Positions 28,901 through 39,563 of a stretch of DNA of 64,000 nucleotides are shown piece after piece. The notes below the pieces were generated by a model that ran no database searches, was not told the origin of the DNA, and saw only the letters and a list, made by a program, of their open reading frames with translations. Both the position numbers and the translations under genes were made by a program. The stretch spans positions 40,304,001 to 40,368,000 of the forward strand of contig NC_133158.1 of NCBI RefSeq assembly GCF_040802235.1, read 5' to 3'. Each line of letters begins with the position of its first letter. Position 1 is the first letter of the stretch. The DNA comes from Manis javanica. Taxonomy: Eukaryota; Chordata; Mammalia; Pholidota; Manidae.

Positions 28901-31900
28901 ACACCCAGGGCAACCGAGCACCACACAGTGGGTGGACCCTCACACCAGCACTGTTCACTCCACAGAGATGGGATGGCCGGACACTACCCCGGGGCACAGG
29001 CAAGCACTGCAGTCTTCCCTAGCCGGCAGTGGGCACTGCCCCGTCCTCTCCCTCTGCAGAGCGGGTACCCATGCCCTCACACAGCACCCGCAGCCCAGGG
29101 CCATCCTCCTGCACTTGGCCATGAGAACTTCCCAAGCACTGGCACAGAGCACATCCAGAGAGGGAGGGCTGGGCGACATGAGTACTGGGGCAGCTGCAGC
29201 GGTACCGAGGTGCTGGGGGGGGGCCACTCATGCACAGGACAAGGGCATCCATCCCCTCCCGAGTGATGACCACAGAGGGAGCAGGGCGAGGCCCTGTCCC
29301 CCAGAGAGGAGGCGGCCACGCCCAGGGCCCAGCCCCATAGCTGTCCCAACCCCCACCTCTCATTACCATCCACACAGGGTCCTGGGCTGCCCACCCCTGC
29401 CCTTCCCGGCTTCCTGCTGTGAACACGAACAGGCTCCGGATGATCCCGGTGAGAAGAGCCGGCCTCAGGGCCCCCTCCTGCCCTCCCAGTGTGTCCCTGC
29501 AGGGCCAACGTGCTCAGCACTGCACTCAGCAGCCCCCTGCCAGCTGGCCCAGAGCAGATGCCACACTCTGTAGTCCTCCACTGGGTCAAGCACACAGCCT
29601 CCAGGCCCTGCTAGCAAGATACCCCTAGAGGCAGCAGACACCCCTCCCCAGGGCCAGGTGCCAAAGGCCTGCTCCCACAGCAAGGAGCCAGACACCAGGT
29701 GATATGCAGGGGTGTGCACAGCCTGCAGCCGCCTCCAACAGGTAGCAGCTCACATAGGCAGGAGACAGGCAGGCCTTCCCCAGCTCCCCAATGGGCAAAC
29801 GCCACCACCCACTGAAGACCTCCAGTCTTCCACTCCAGCTGTCTCTGTGGGGCAGGAGGCCAAGGGGAAAGCTAAACGCCCCCTCCCACCTGCCTCCAGA
29901 GCACAGTGGCCAGTGGGCTTCAGTGTCCTTGTCCTGGGGCTGCCCCCACAGATCGGCAGCTCCCTCTCCTCACTCAGCCCTCTGGGTCTTGTCTCATGTC
30001 TGGGGTCGGGGTGAAGACAAGTGAGGAAAACGTGGATTTTGCCATCCCCTCACCTCATGGCTGGAGGAAAGGGTAGATGAAGTCTTTGAGGAGGGAAGTT
30101 TAAAAGAATCCCTGAAGACAACCCCTGGGAGCTCTCCCTCTGTCTGTGTGAGTGGAGCTTGGCGTCTGTGCCTCCTGCCGCTCCAAACGGGCTTGCTTAA
30201 CAGACACAGCTTTGCCGCCCTCTGCTGAGCAGACTCCACGCCCAGCCTGCCCAAACAAGTTCTCAATAGAAACCACGGAGGTCAGCCAGCCCAGAGGGGA
30301 ACCTAAGGTCACAGCACTGCAGCTGTGCAGCCACGGGCACAGTCCCCAGGAGACGAGAGGCGGGCGCACAGCTCGAGGAGCCCTGCAGCAAGGTCCCTCT
30401 GGCCAGCCCTGTCCGCTCCCCAGCGCTCCTCCGGCCAAGGGCCAGTCAGCTGCCAGAGCCCAGCAGGCACGCCTCCATGCCACCCAGTGCGCCGGCCACA
30501 CTCTGGCGACACTGATGCTCTTCCCTCCTGCCCTTCTGCCCCCACATCCCCGACCAGGCCTGTCCTCCTGGCTTGCTCCCCCCCCACCCCCACTAAGGGC
30601 TTGCATCCAGGGCCAGCACTGCCCGACCCAGGCCACAGGACCGAGCACTGGCCCGACATCCAGGGGCTTTGCGAACTGGGTGGGCTTGTTTTCTGTAGCT
30701 TTCCAGCACGAAGAACACAGAACTAGAAACAGAATTGGCAGGGTGGCATCCTTAGCAGGGGAGGAACCTGGACCTGCCACAGGCCAAGGAGCAGACACAA
30801 AGGAGCTGTGCAGCACTTCCCATGTGTGATGCACCGCCCGTGGGCCCTGACCCTGAGGGCAAAGCTCTGCAGCCCCACAGAGCCCCTCAGGGAGCTCGGA
30901 GCCCCCGCCTAGAATCAGAAGATGGGTCCAAGGGGCAGACCTGGCTCCTGGGCCGGCAGGGCTCCCAACGGCCCCACTCAGAAATGCAGGAGAGAGCCAC
31001 CAGCTAAGAACCCACAGGGTCAAACAGGCCCCCGCTGGGTCCTGGTGGCATGCAGGCATGTCTGCATGGGGGGCAGCACAGGCCGCACATGGGGGAGACA
31101 AGCGCACACAGACACGTGGGGCCACACAGTGGACATTCATCCCCCGGGGAGGGACCCACAACCAGGTTGGGCAACACGGCAGCCAGAGAGGCAGGGAGCA
31201 GCTCTGTTTGTGAGGCAGCCCATGGCAAGGACATGTGGGGAGGGCATCTGAGCTGATCTGGGCAGACAGGCACCCTCGCCTTCGCAGCCCAGCAGGCCGC
31301 TGGGTCATCGAATGCCACTTTCCACATGACCTGCACCTGCCCCAGGCCACTGGCCCCAGCTTGAACCAGAGGGAGCCACAAGCCCACACCCCTGGGGGTC
31401 AGGGGCTGGACAGTCAGGAAGCAGAACTGACCAGCGCCAAGACAGAAGAGCTGCTGGAGATGAGGGAGGCGTGGAGAGGCAGGTGTGCCCACCTGCCCAC
31501 AGGAACCAAGGGGCGTCTGGGCCCCAGGCCAGTGGAGACAGGGCCTCGCTCTTGGGGACACATGGCCGCCCCCTGCGCAGCACCACTGACACCACCTCAC
31601 ACCCCAACTGCCTTGACTCATCTTACCCCCCACACGCAAGTCAGGGGCCAAGGAGCACCAGCCCTCCCTTCACAGAAGGGCAGCCCAGGCCCAAAGCAAG
31701 CCAGTACCCTGCCATCACCGCCGTTCCCAGGTGGGCCTCATGGCTCTGAGCTGTGCAAAGGGAGGGGGAGGGGCCGCTTCACTCCCCACCCCCCCACCCC
31801 GCATTGGATCCTTGTCTGACGGGACAAGGTATGCCAGCCCCTCACCGACATGGGAGCGCCACCTGGCCAGCATGGTTACAGGAGCCTTGGACAACTCCCA

Positions 31901-34900
31901 GTCAGGCCCTCACAGCACACCTGCCCACATTCACCTGGCAGGTGATGTTTAACAGACACTCCCAAACCAGCTAACTGTGCATGGCACCACGGGCTGACTC
32001 AGGTCTTATGACTCCACAGTAATGCTCTGTCCCCTCCACTCCCTCCAAAATGCACCGGGACACTGGCTGTGACACAGATGCCCCTCCTGCTCTTTGCCCT
32101 CACCTGAAGACAGCCCGTCGCAGAGACCCCACTACAGGCAGGCCAGAGGCCAGTGCAAGGCTGGGGGCCCCAGCACCCATGAGGGCCCCACCGGCCTCTC
32201 CCTTGAAGGTAAGTTGCCACACGCCCTGCACCTCCACGGGCATGGCTCCTACTGAGGGGAAGTTTGTCAGCTGCTGAGGGAGCGAAAGCCACATGCTCGG
32301 CAGCACTTCCCATGCCCCGAACAGAGGTGAGAAGTCCCAGTCCCGCACTGAGCAGCAAGGGCCCAGGGCTCGCCATCAGACAACAGGTTCTGGTCAGGCC
32401 CAGGCACTCCAGATGGGTGAGGCCGCTACCGCCAGCTGAGCTGCTTCACTTGTTCAGCAGCAAACACAACTCACTAGGGCAGCTGAGTGGAGCAAATGAG
32501 GTAAGAACGTGCTGTGAGCCAAGACGGCGGCCCAGCCTGCGGGGGTGAGGACCAGGCCGGCCATGGGGGTGCAGTACAGAGCTGGACCACAGCAGAGCCC
32601 ACCCCACAGGCAGAAGCAAACCCGGCCCCACCGCCCCAGGGGAGGTGGAGGCTAGGGGAAAGGCCGCAGGGGTGGGAATACAGGAGTCGCCCATGTGGGG
32701 TGGGAATACAGGAGTCGCCCATGTGGGGAACTGTCAGAAGGCGGCATCTGTCAGCTCTCTGGAGGAGCAGCTTATGGGGCAATTTAAAAACCTAGAAGGG
32801 TTTTTGTATGAGATAATAAAGAGCTGCCTTCTACAATAAACTCATTCACCCAAGTTTAAGAAAAGCACTCAAAACTGCCCCAAATACAGACAAACCATAA
32901 GAGAGTCAGTGAACACACAGAGCCATGGGATCTGGGTCCATTGGTCACCAAAGTAAGTGCCTGTGGCTCCACCTCCAGGTACAGGCCCGCCCATCCCACC
33001 CCAGGGAAGAACTGGGGGTCCACAAGGGGCAAGAACACGCTACTCAGAAACAAGCTGCTTTGGGGGCCACGTAGGTCAGTTTGAGCTGACGGAAAACACA
33101 ATCACCCACTGCAGAAGCACCTTTCAGAACTTCCCTCATCTGAATAAAAACCGCTAAGTGCGGCCGCGAGCCCCCACGAGATGTCCCGCAGTGAGGCTCC
33201 CACGGCAGACTGGCGCCCCTGCTCCCGGCTGAGCTCAGAGATGCAGGCTGTGGCTGCCTCTGACAGGCCCATCACGCAGGTCTGCCACGGGACAGGTGCT
33301 GTGGGCGCGAATAAACAGCATTTCCTCTGTGAGCTGTCTTTGGTCACTGTGATTTGCGGCCTCCCCAGAACCCAGAGGGTGGAGGGAAGGTTTTTCCTCC
33401 CTGCAGTTTCTAAGCACAAGGAATGACAAAGGCCCAGGCATGGCGTCCCAGCAGAACAGAGAGACCCAAAGCCATGATGTGGACATGCCCCTGAGAAATG
33501 CTTGACAGATATCATACCAGGGAAATCATTACAACTTACAACTCTTTGAACAGTTCACGAGCAGTAGAGGGGAACCTGAGCAAATCACAGTAGAAATCTG
33601 GAAGCTGCTCAATTATCCTACAGGAAAACAGTGAAGAAAAGTGGGAAAAGGGCACATGTCCACGCAACACACTGACACGGGGCCACAGAAACGTGGGCCA
33701 ATGCGGCAGGGCAGCTGTCGGGGGCATAAAGAGTGAGGCCTGTGGCAGGGTTAAGCCCACATGAAGAGGCAGCACAGCAGGATCACAAGGAGCCGAGCGC
33801 CAACACCTGGAGGCCAGGGCTCCCTCAGGGTCCCTCCAGCAGTTTTTAAAGAGTGTCGTTCACACAGGCAGCATGGAGGCCTCCCCAGCACGTGGTGGTG
33901 GGCCTACCTGGGCCTCCGGGACCCACCCCACCTCCCAGGCCAGCCTGCCTCAGCCAGAAAACTCTGCCTAAGAATGTTGGCTGATTTGGGTTAGAGAAAC
34001 ATGTCAAAAGACACCAGGAAAATGCAACCAGCAAACTTCTAAATGGGGGAAGTGCAGTAGGGAAAATGATCTGCTCCCTCATCATAAAAACATTAAAGAA
34101 AAGGTCAGGAAAGGGCTGGACTGCACCGCAGCATGCAGCCCTCATTCACACTCTTTTATGTGATGGTGTAAGTTTTAGGTGTGATCATGGTGTTATGGGT
34201 AGTTTTTGTTTTTTAAGAAATATATACTGGAGAATTTTTTAGTGAAAAGCTATTTGCCTTTATATAACTTCAAAAGGTGTGTGTTGAAGGCAGGTGGTGG
34301 ACACGTGAGATTTCTTTATACCATTCTATTTTATTACATGGTTAAATTTTTCCACTAATTAAAGAAATCTCTTAAAAATGTGCAGGGTAACTTGGAATTT
34401 GCCCTGGCACCTCAGAGCTGGCCTGGCACCAGCACTGTAAGCACCCAACCCCACGGACGGCTTCCTTGCTCTCACCTCTCCTGATGGAGGTGACACTCCT
34501 TGTATCCAGGTCCAGCTTCTGCACCAAGGCGCTGGGGTCTATCTTGGTCCTGGCAAAGACGTCTGTGCTCATGAAGGCCCACTCCTGCAAAGGCAAGGGG
34601 GACGGGGATGTAAGCCTCACCTCATGGCTCAGGGTGCAGCACAGGCAGGCCACGTGGCATGGAACCCTCAGTGAGGCTGCGGCCAGGCCAGCTGATCACC
34701 AGAAGGCCTGGGGAAATGCCCCTTGCTCTGGGAGTGCAGTCAATCACCAGGCAGTCCGCTCCTGGTCTGGGGACCACCTTAGGCCAGATTCAGGGTCAGG
34801 AATGCATACAGATGACGACCTCAGCACTCAGGAGCACCTGAGGCAGGATCCGATCTCCTCCTAGGCCTGGAGCCTTCTGATTCACTCCATGGCACTCTCC

Positions 34901-37900
34901 AGGCTCACAGCTGCTCTCCCATCTCAGCAGTCTCTCCCACGGCTATTTCCACCTATGCTCATCCTTCCAGCTAGATTTCGAAGCCTGCCACACCACTGCC
35001 AACCACGCTGTGCTAACCCAGAGCCTGCCTCCCAGACATGTCCGGCTCACTCCACAACAAGGGGCCACAGGAGGCAAGGCAGCCTTGACCCCTAAGAGTC
35101 ACTGACCCAGACACAGGACTGGGTAGAAACTAGCTCAAGTGCCAAGAAGGAGGGCCCACACCCAAAGCCCCTGATAGAGAAGCCCTCACTTTTGGGGAGC
35201 AGCTAACGCAGGGGAGAGGAAGTCATCAGAGAACTCAGAGACAGCAGTGCTGCCTCGCGGTGCCCAGGAGCAATCAGAGTGAGATGAACACACTTTCTAG
35301 AAAGCACTCCCCCAGCCGAACACAACACGGAACAGGAGGCACCTCTGAGCAAACACTGGCTGAACAGTAAGTTTTCAGACCCAGGTGCAACTCCTAGAAA
35401 GTGGCGTTCACAGCAGTCCAGGTGCCAGTCTGGAGGCTGTGTGAGGCTCAAGGCTGCACCAGCTCAGGAGTGATCAAACATAACATCAAAGTTGCCAGTC
35501 CTTGGCTAAAGGAGGGTCAAAAATGTCCCTGAACTGTGACAGCACCTCTGAGCCAGATATATGCACCCAGACTTCAGCACAACCCTAGCCAGTAAGTGGC
35601 CTCTGCTAACCCAGGTAGCCAGGCTAAAAGACAAAACAAGAAAAAGAAGGTGAGTGGGGAGCTCAAAGGCTGGACACTGCTGAAAGTGGAAGAGATTTCA
35701 GAGAGTTCATCAGAGCCTGGCAAACAAACCAACTGCCTGGGTGCTGAAATGTCCAGTTTTCAAAACCAACCAGTACAACATATGAAAAATATCAGGGAAG
35801 TGTGACCCAGCAACAGAAGCTGCTTTTGAGGGGCCCATATGTTGGGCCCAGTAAAGACTTCAAGGCAGCCATTGTGAATATGGCCACTGAACTAAGAGAC
35901 CACATCCAAGAACCACAGGAAGGAATGAAGACATCTCATCAGCTATCAGTAAGAGAAAGAAACTGAAAAAAATTAAGTTCTGGAGTCAAGAACAGCAATC
36001 AAAATGAAAAATCTCATTGGTTCAAAGGTAGATTTGGGCTGCAGAGGAAAGAATCAGTAAATGTGAAGATGAATAAAAATTATGCCACCTGAAGGAGAGA
36101 GAAAAGTCAGGGCCTTGCAGAAAAATAAAGAGACTCAAGACGCCACTAAGCACGCCAACACATGTACACGTGATAGAAGTGCAAGAAGGAGAGAGGCAGA
36201 AGTAGTCAAATATTAGCTGAAAACTTGTCAAATTTGATGGAAAACACTAACTACACATCCAAGAAGCTCTATGAACACCAAGTAGGTGTTCACCAAGTAG
36301 GTGAAATTTGTACTCCAGACAGACTAAACACAAAGAAATCTATAGGGAGATGCATCAAAGTCAACATATTTAAAGGCAATGAGAAAAACTTGAACGCAGT
36401 GGAAGAAAAATGACATCCCAAACAAGGGAACTCCAGCGAGACTGCAGGCCAGCTTCAGAAACAGAGAAAACCAGAGGCAGTGGAAGACACACTCAACTAG
36501 TCAACCAAAAATCTTACGTCCAGCAAAACTAGCTTTCAGAAATGAAGGCAAAATAAAGACAATCCCAGATAAACCAAAGCTGGGAAATCTGTCACCAGCA
36601 GACCTGACTTCCAAGAAATGAAATACTCAGAATTTTTAATGCTGAACCCAAATGTGGTAATTCTAAATGAAACATGGAGCCTGGGAAAGGCAAATATGTA
36701 GCTAATTATAAAAGAGTAATTACAACAACTTAAGGTTGGGTGGGAAAATACATAGACACGACCTCCACAACACAAGGAGATGAGTGGGACTGGAGTCACA
36801 TGGCAGTGAGGAGCTTACCTCTCACCAGAATTTACCAGTTTTACCTCCCATCAGAGTAAATGCTGACGTACACCATAAGCCCTACATCAACTGTTAAAGG
36901 TCACCCACTGACAAAGATTCTCTCCATGACCAAACTGCTCAACCTCCTGAGTTTTTCAACCAGACCTCAACTTTTCACACCAAAAGCACAAGCAACAAAA
37001 GAAAACAAGATAAACTGGACCGCATCAAAATTAGAAACTTTGTTCTTCCAAGGAAAATATCAAGAGAGTAAAAAGACAACCACAGAACTAGAAACAACAT
37101 ATGTAAACTGTGCATATCTGATAAGGATTTAGTATTGGGTATATATAAAACTCTTGCAACTCAACAACAAATAATTTTTAAATTGGCAAAGGATTTGAAA
37201 AGACATTTCTCTGAAGAAGTTATACAAACAGCCAACAAGCTCATGGAAAGATACTCAATATCATTATCCCTTAGGGAAAAGCAAATCAAAGTCAATTTAA
37301 CAGCCCCTTACATCCACTAGGATGACTGTAATCAAAAAGACAGTAACACATGTTGGTGAGATGTGGCTAAACTGGAACCATCACGTATTGCTGATGGGGA
37401 ATGTAAAATGGTGCAGTCACGATGGCAATTCATCAAGAAGCTATACATGGGGTTCCACACAACCTAGCAATTCTACTCCACTAAGTACACAGAAAAATTT
37501 GTGCACAAATGTTCACAGCAGTATTATTCACAATAGCCAAACATTTTGGAAAAAACCTAACCATCCATCAATGTATGACTGGAAAAACAAAATGTGGTGT
37601 GATAGGGTATACCCATATAACAAGTATTTTTCAGTCATAAAAAGAATTTAAACAAAGAAAAATGCTACAAAAATAATGCTACAAGGTTGAACCACAGGAT
37701 GAACCACAGAAACATCCTAAGTGAATGAACCCAGACACAAAAGGCCACAATACCGTATTATTCCACTTTGACAAAATCTCCAGAACAGGCAGATCTATAG
37801 AGACAGAAAGTAGATTTGTAGTTAGCAGACTGACTGTTAAGTATGAAGCTTCTTTTCAGGGTGATGAATGTTGTGAAATTTGTAGTGATGACTGCACAAT

Positions 37901-38908
37901 TCTGTGAATATACTACAATAATACCCGTTGAACTGTACAGTTCAAATGGGTGAGTTTTATGACATGTTAATTGTATCTCGATGGAGTGTTTATAAGCCAG
38001 GGCACTGGTGCCAGACCCAGGTCCAAACATCAGCTCCTTCAAGGGCAGCTGAGTGCCCTTGGCAATTTATCTAAACTGAGCTTTTGCACCTGTGAGCCCT
38101 GGGGCTGTTAGGAAGATGTCAAGGGCCTGGCTCACAGCAAGTGCTTAATAAATACGGCTGTCCTTGGCACCACTGTTCCAAAGCCATGGTCTCCGGGGAC
38201 CACCAGCAAGGGCTCCGGGGCCGGCGCCCGATCAAACAAAAGGTCTGTCCACTCGGTGGAATTTTACAGCACCACAGAAAGGAGTGAAGCACTGACACAT
38301 GATACAAACGGGATGAACCCTGAAAACATGCTAAATCCAGGAAGCCAACCTGTGTGCCTCCATCCGTATGAATGTACAGGACAGACAGAAACCTTAAGGC
38401 TGGGTGGGCCGGGGGTGACTGCCACGGGTGCTACGGGGCACGGGGTGTCTTGGTTTCGTCGTCAGCCCCGGGCATCTCCCTTCCTTTCCCGGAATCACCG
38501 CTTTGACTCTGGATTCCCGCCATACTCGCGCGCCTCTCCGGCGTTGCGGTGGGAGGTTTCTGTTCTCTCGTGCATAGCTCCCGGCGCGGTGCAAGCCACC
38601 CAGTCCCGGGCCCGCGGTCGGCGGCAAACACCGCGCAGGCCGAGGCGGCCCGGGGCGCCAAGGACCCTTCTCGGACGGGCGCCTAGCCGCGCGCCGCCGA
38701 GACGCAGGGCTAAGCCCGCCCGGACCCCGAGGCTGCCGGCGCGGTGCCCGCCCCGCCTCCCGCAGCTTACCTTTCCCCCGGCTGTGCCGGCCGAGGCCTG
38801 CGGAGAGGCCGCCTCTCGGGCCGGGGACGCGGGACGGCGCGCGGCCTCCCCCACGGGCCTCACGGCCGCCTGGTGCACGCGGGCCCGTAGTCCCCTCACT
38901 TTACCCAT
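10867..38908 (-). CDS. SLX9: SLX9 ribosome biogenesis factor, six-exon spliced gene
   Basis: The coding sequence joins 38771-38908, 34476-34584, 23832-23900, 16193-16343, 12229-12294 and 10867-10984 (651 nt; 216 residues plus stop). Every junction has GT-AG ends and the phases agree. The protein is basic: an Ala/Pro/Arg-rich N-terminus (1-46), the conserved block FARTKIDPSALVQKL (about 56-70), a Lys/Arg-rich stretch KLKLRRERWLQKIEAIKLA (about 95-113), RRRRATVVVGDL (about 122-133), and a conserved C-terminus (SRMSAAQ, then EEERTRFQELLASPAYRASP, about 167-198). These match my memory of mammalian SLX9/FAM207A, usually near 230 residues. Yeast Slx9 acts in the nucleolus in 40S precursor assembly, ITS1 processing and export; the same role is inferred here. 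The reading frame is intact, so this is a live gene and not a retrocopy. In human the gene lies at 21q22.3 between ITGB2 and ADARB1. Confidence 0.95.
10985..12228 (-). other. SLX9: SLX9 intron 5
   Basis: A 1.24-kb GC-rich intron, donor GTGAGT and acceptor TTTCAG. No repeat or nested gene recognised. Confidence 0.9.
12229..12294 (-). CDS. SLX9: SLX9 coding exon 5
   Basis: This 66-nt exon completes Gly156, encodes residues 157-177 (ASSKPRPAEWSRMSAAQRLQ and a final L) and gives two bases of Leu178. The SRMSAAQR motif is conserved in the family. Acceptor TCCGGCAG, donor GTGAGT. It is too short to find without the neighbouring phases, which fit exactly. Confidence 0.93.
12295..16192 (-). other. 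SLX9: SLX9 intron 4
   Basis: A 3.9-kb intron, GC-rich, with one MIR (15222-15370). No other feature recognised. Confidence 0.9.
15222..15370 (-). repeat. MIR SINE
   Basis: Antisense MIR core: TTTCAGATGAGAAAACTAAA followed by a diverged ...TTGACCTGGGTCACA segment. In SLX9 intron 4. Confidence 0.6.
16193..16343 (-). CDS. SLX9: SLX9 coding exon 4
   Basis: This 151-nt exon completes Lys106, encodes residues 107-155 and gives two bases of Gly156. It contains IEAIKLAEQKHKAERRRRAT followed by the conserved VVVGDLQPLRDALPE. The second half (PPEPQAGSQQPHTR) is Pro/Gln-rich and likely disordered. Acceptor TTCCTCAG, donor GTGAGT. Confidence 0.95.
18724..18842 (+). repeat. Left arm of a large inverted duplication
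   Basis: The reverse complement of this segment aligns with 19426-19545 at roughly 90% identity by eye. It includes an exact shared stretch of more than 30 bp around ATTTCTAGGGGAACCCACAT. The arms are separated by about 580 bp of unrelated sequence in SLX9 intron 3. Confidence 0.85.
19426..19545 (-). repeat. Right arm of a large inverted duplication
   Basis: Partner of 18724-18842 in opposite orientation. The arms differ by about ten substitutions and one indel. They may be two opposite insertions of an unrecognised interspersed repeat or a local inverted duplication. Confidence 0.85.
20555..22445 (+). mobile_element. Old 5'-truncated LINE-1
   Basis: Degenerate ORF2 C-terminal half, with segments matching the canonical L1 regions near the 3' end (for example GTTAAAATGGCAACTCCCCA and CCTATGACCCAGCATTCC). 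It ends in an A-rich tail, AAAATAAAAATAAAAAAG, near 22445. It lies in SLX9 intron 3, antisense to the gene. Many stops show it is dead. Confidence 0.85.
23832..23900 (-). CDS. SLX9: SLX9 coding exon 3
   Basis: This 69-nt exon completes Gly83, encodes residues 84-105 and gives the first base of Lys106. It carries the basic run LPKKEKLKLRRERWLQ, probably nucleolar-targeting and RNA-contacting (inference). The acceptor is CCCTCAG and the donor is the consensus GTAAGT. Compared with human SLX9 as I remember it, the linker between SVTS-RRG and KLRRERWLQ is several residues shorter. Confidence 0.93.
24284..24432 (-). repeat. MIR SINE
   Basis: Antisense MIR core with CCCCACTTCACAGAGCAGAA, then CCAAGACTTGCTCCAGGTCA. 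In SLX9 intron 2. Confidence 0.65.
26060..26460 (+). mobile_element. LINE-1 3' end fragment
   Basis: Contains degenerate L1 end-of-ORF2 and 3'UTR landmarks such as ACACCATATGATTTCATTTA and GACTGGTGGTTGCCA. It lies in SLX9 intron 2, antisense to the gene. Confidence 0.75.
28575..28720 (-). repeat. Possible MIR SINE
   Basis: Weak antisense MIR pattern (GCAGATGAAGGAGCTGTGGC ... GATGTGACCCAGCAGT). In SLX9 intron 2; could be chance. Confidence 0.35.
32671..32726 (+). repeat. Perfect 28-bp tandem duplication
   Basis: Two exact back-to-back copies of a 28-mer starting GGTGGGAATACAGGAGTCGC (32671-32698 and 32699-32726), in SLX9 intron 2. The lack of divergence implies a recent slippage or duplication event. 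Confidence 0.95.
34476..34584 (-). CDS. SLX9: SLX9 coding exon 2
   Basis: Encodes residues 47-82 plus the first base of codon 83. It starts EWAFMSTDVFARTKIDPSAL and ends in the SVTSIRR motif, the most recognisable block of the family. The acceptor reads TTTGCAG and the donor GTGAGA. The exon enters in phase 0 and leaves after one base of a codon, matching exon 3. Confidence 0.96.
35865..36770 (+). mobile_element. Old LINE-1, ORF1 region
   Basis: Matches the ancient L1 ORF1 region: GAAAGAATCAGTAAATGTGAAG, CATCCAAGAAGCTCTATGAA and CAGATAAACCAAAGCTGGGA appear in the expected order. Heavily mutated, with no usable frame. Lies in SLX9 intron 1. Confidence 0.75.
36975..37985 (+). mobile_element. 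Old LINE-1, ORF2 end and 3'UTR
   Basis: Degenerate ORF2 C-terminal sequence (from AAGCACAAGCAACAAAAG) runs through CACTAGGATGACTGTAATCA into a 3'UTR ending near TGTATCTCGATGGA. Probably the same old insertion as the ORF1 piece at 35865-36770, with an internal loss (inference). In SLX9 intron 1. Confidence 0.85.
37990..38160 (+). repeat. MIR SINE
   Basis: Ends with the characteristic MIR 3' portion, CTGGCTCACAGCAAGTGCTTAATAAAT in broken form, preceded by a diverged core. Ancient mammal-wide SINE in SLX9 intron 1. Confidence 0.75.
38255..38365 (+). repeat. Short LINE-1 ORF2-end fragment
   Basis: Resembles the L1 segment that gives GAATATTATTCAGCC then AAAAGGAATGAAGTACTG in older copies. It lies just left of the SLX9 CpG island. 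Confidence 0.55.
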
Positions 38909-39070
38909 GGCCCCGCCGCACACCCGCGACCGACCGGAAGCCGTGGGCACCGCGGCGGAGCGCGCCGGAAGCTGGCCCGGCGCGCCGGCGCGGGGCGGAA
39001 ACAGGGGCCGCGGCAGCTGGGGTCCGCGCTGCTCCGGGGCCGACCTCCCGGCGTTTGGTGGAATGACCCA
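38560..39070 (-). promoter_or_regulatory. SLX9: SLX9 CpG-island promoter and 5'UTR
   Basis: This block is GC-rich with dense CpG dinucleotides, unlike the L1/MIR sequence to its left and the LTR to its right. It covers exon 1 and the region just upstream. Two CCGGAAG ETS-type motifs (38934-38940 and 38965-38971, plus-strand sense) lie 26-63 bp upstream of the ATG, typical of TATA-less housekeeping promoters. No TATA box is seen here. The start site probably lies between about 38910 and 39000 (inference). Confidence 0.75.
38771..38908 (-). CDS. SLX9: SLX9 coding exon 1
   Basis: Encodes residues 1-46, beginning MGKVRGLRARVHQAAVRP, the conserved SLX9 N-terminus. The start codon (38908-38906) has G at -3 and G at +4, a strong Kozak context. 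The exon ends AAG followed by donor GTAAGC, phase 0. The rest is low-complexity Ala/Pro/Arg. The reading frame also stays open upstream for 79 codons to another ATG at 39145, but family conservation begins at 38908, so that start was chosen. Confidence 0.95.
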
Positions 39071-39209
39071 CACAGCGCTAGGCGGGGACGAAGCATGTTG
39101 AAAATACATAGTGTTTGCTAGAGTCCTTTCTGTTAGAAATGGCATAAAACTAAATGTGATTTATTCCCAGAGGAATTAATGTTTAAACAAAGCCTACATG
39201 TCAGAATAA

Positions 39210-39563
39210 TGCCGGGGTGGGGGAGGGGGCGGTTTCTTGTTCGCGGAGTCGAAGAAGGAACTTCGTGAACGGACAAGGCAGGAGATTCACGGAGTTTTTG
39301 TTCAGATACAGAGAGAGAGCGCTTTATTCAAGATAAGAGGAAGTACAGAACGCCCCGCAGGTGCTGGGAGGGGCAAGGCTGCCGCTTGGGGTCTGGGTGT
39401 CTAGGGTTTTATGCTTGCTGCAGTGGGAGTTCTCTGCAGATCCAGCCAGAATGCTAGTTACATTTTAACCTATGCCTGTGAGGGTTTCCCGGAGACCCTA
39501 TTGTAAGCTGACGGGCCTACGCGGCTATGGGCAATGGGTCCCGGGGGGGAATAAATTGTTACA
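39210..39563 (-). mobile_element. Solo LTR-like ERV sequence, reading toward SLX9
   Basis: On the minus strand this reads as an LTR. It begins TGTAACA (39563), has a TATA-like CATAAAA (39413-39407), a poly(A) signal AATAAA (39328-39323) and ends ...CCGGCA (39210). About 80 bp separate the TATA-like box and the AATAAA, a normal LTR spacing. No internal viral genes flank it, so it is a solo LTR or fragment. I found no clear target-site duplication, so the edges are approximate and the family is unassigned. Its transcriptional sense is the same as SLX9, about 300 bp upstream of the SLX9 start. Confidence 0.7.

Larger units (their letters stand above)
23901..34475 (-). other. SLX9: SLX9 intron 2
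   Basis: A 10.6-kb intron, the largest of the gene. It holds MIRs, an L1 fragment (26060-26460) and the 28-bp duplication. Between 27000 and 32600 it is GC-rich, with long but featureless open frames. Confidence 0.9.
34585..38770 (-). other. SLX9: SLX9 intron 1
   Basis: A 4.2-kb intron made up largely of old L1 and MIR sequence (35865-38365), with the CpG island at its 5' end. Confidence 0.9.

Noticed and set aside
30100-31389. A 429-codon open frame on the minus strand
   Set aside because: It lies within SLX9 intron 2 in GC-rich DNA, has no domain or recognisable similarity, and overlaps long frames on the other strand. Low stop frequency explains it.
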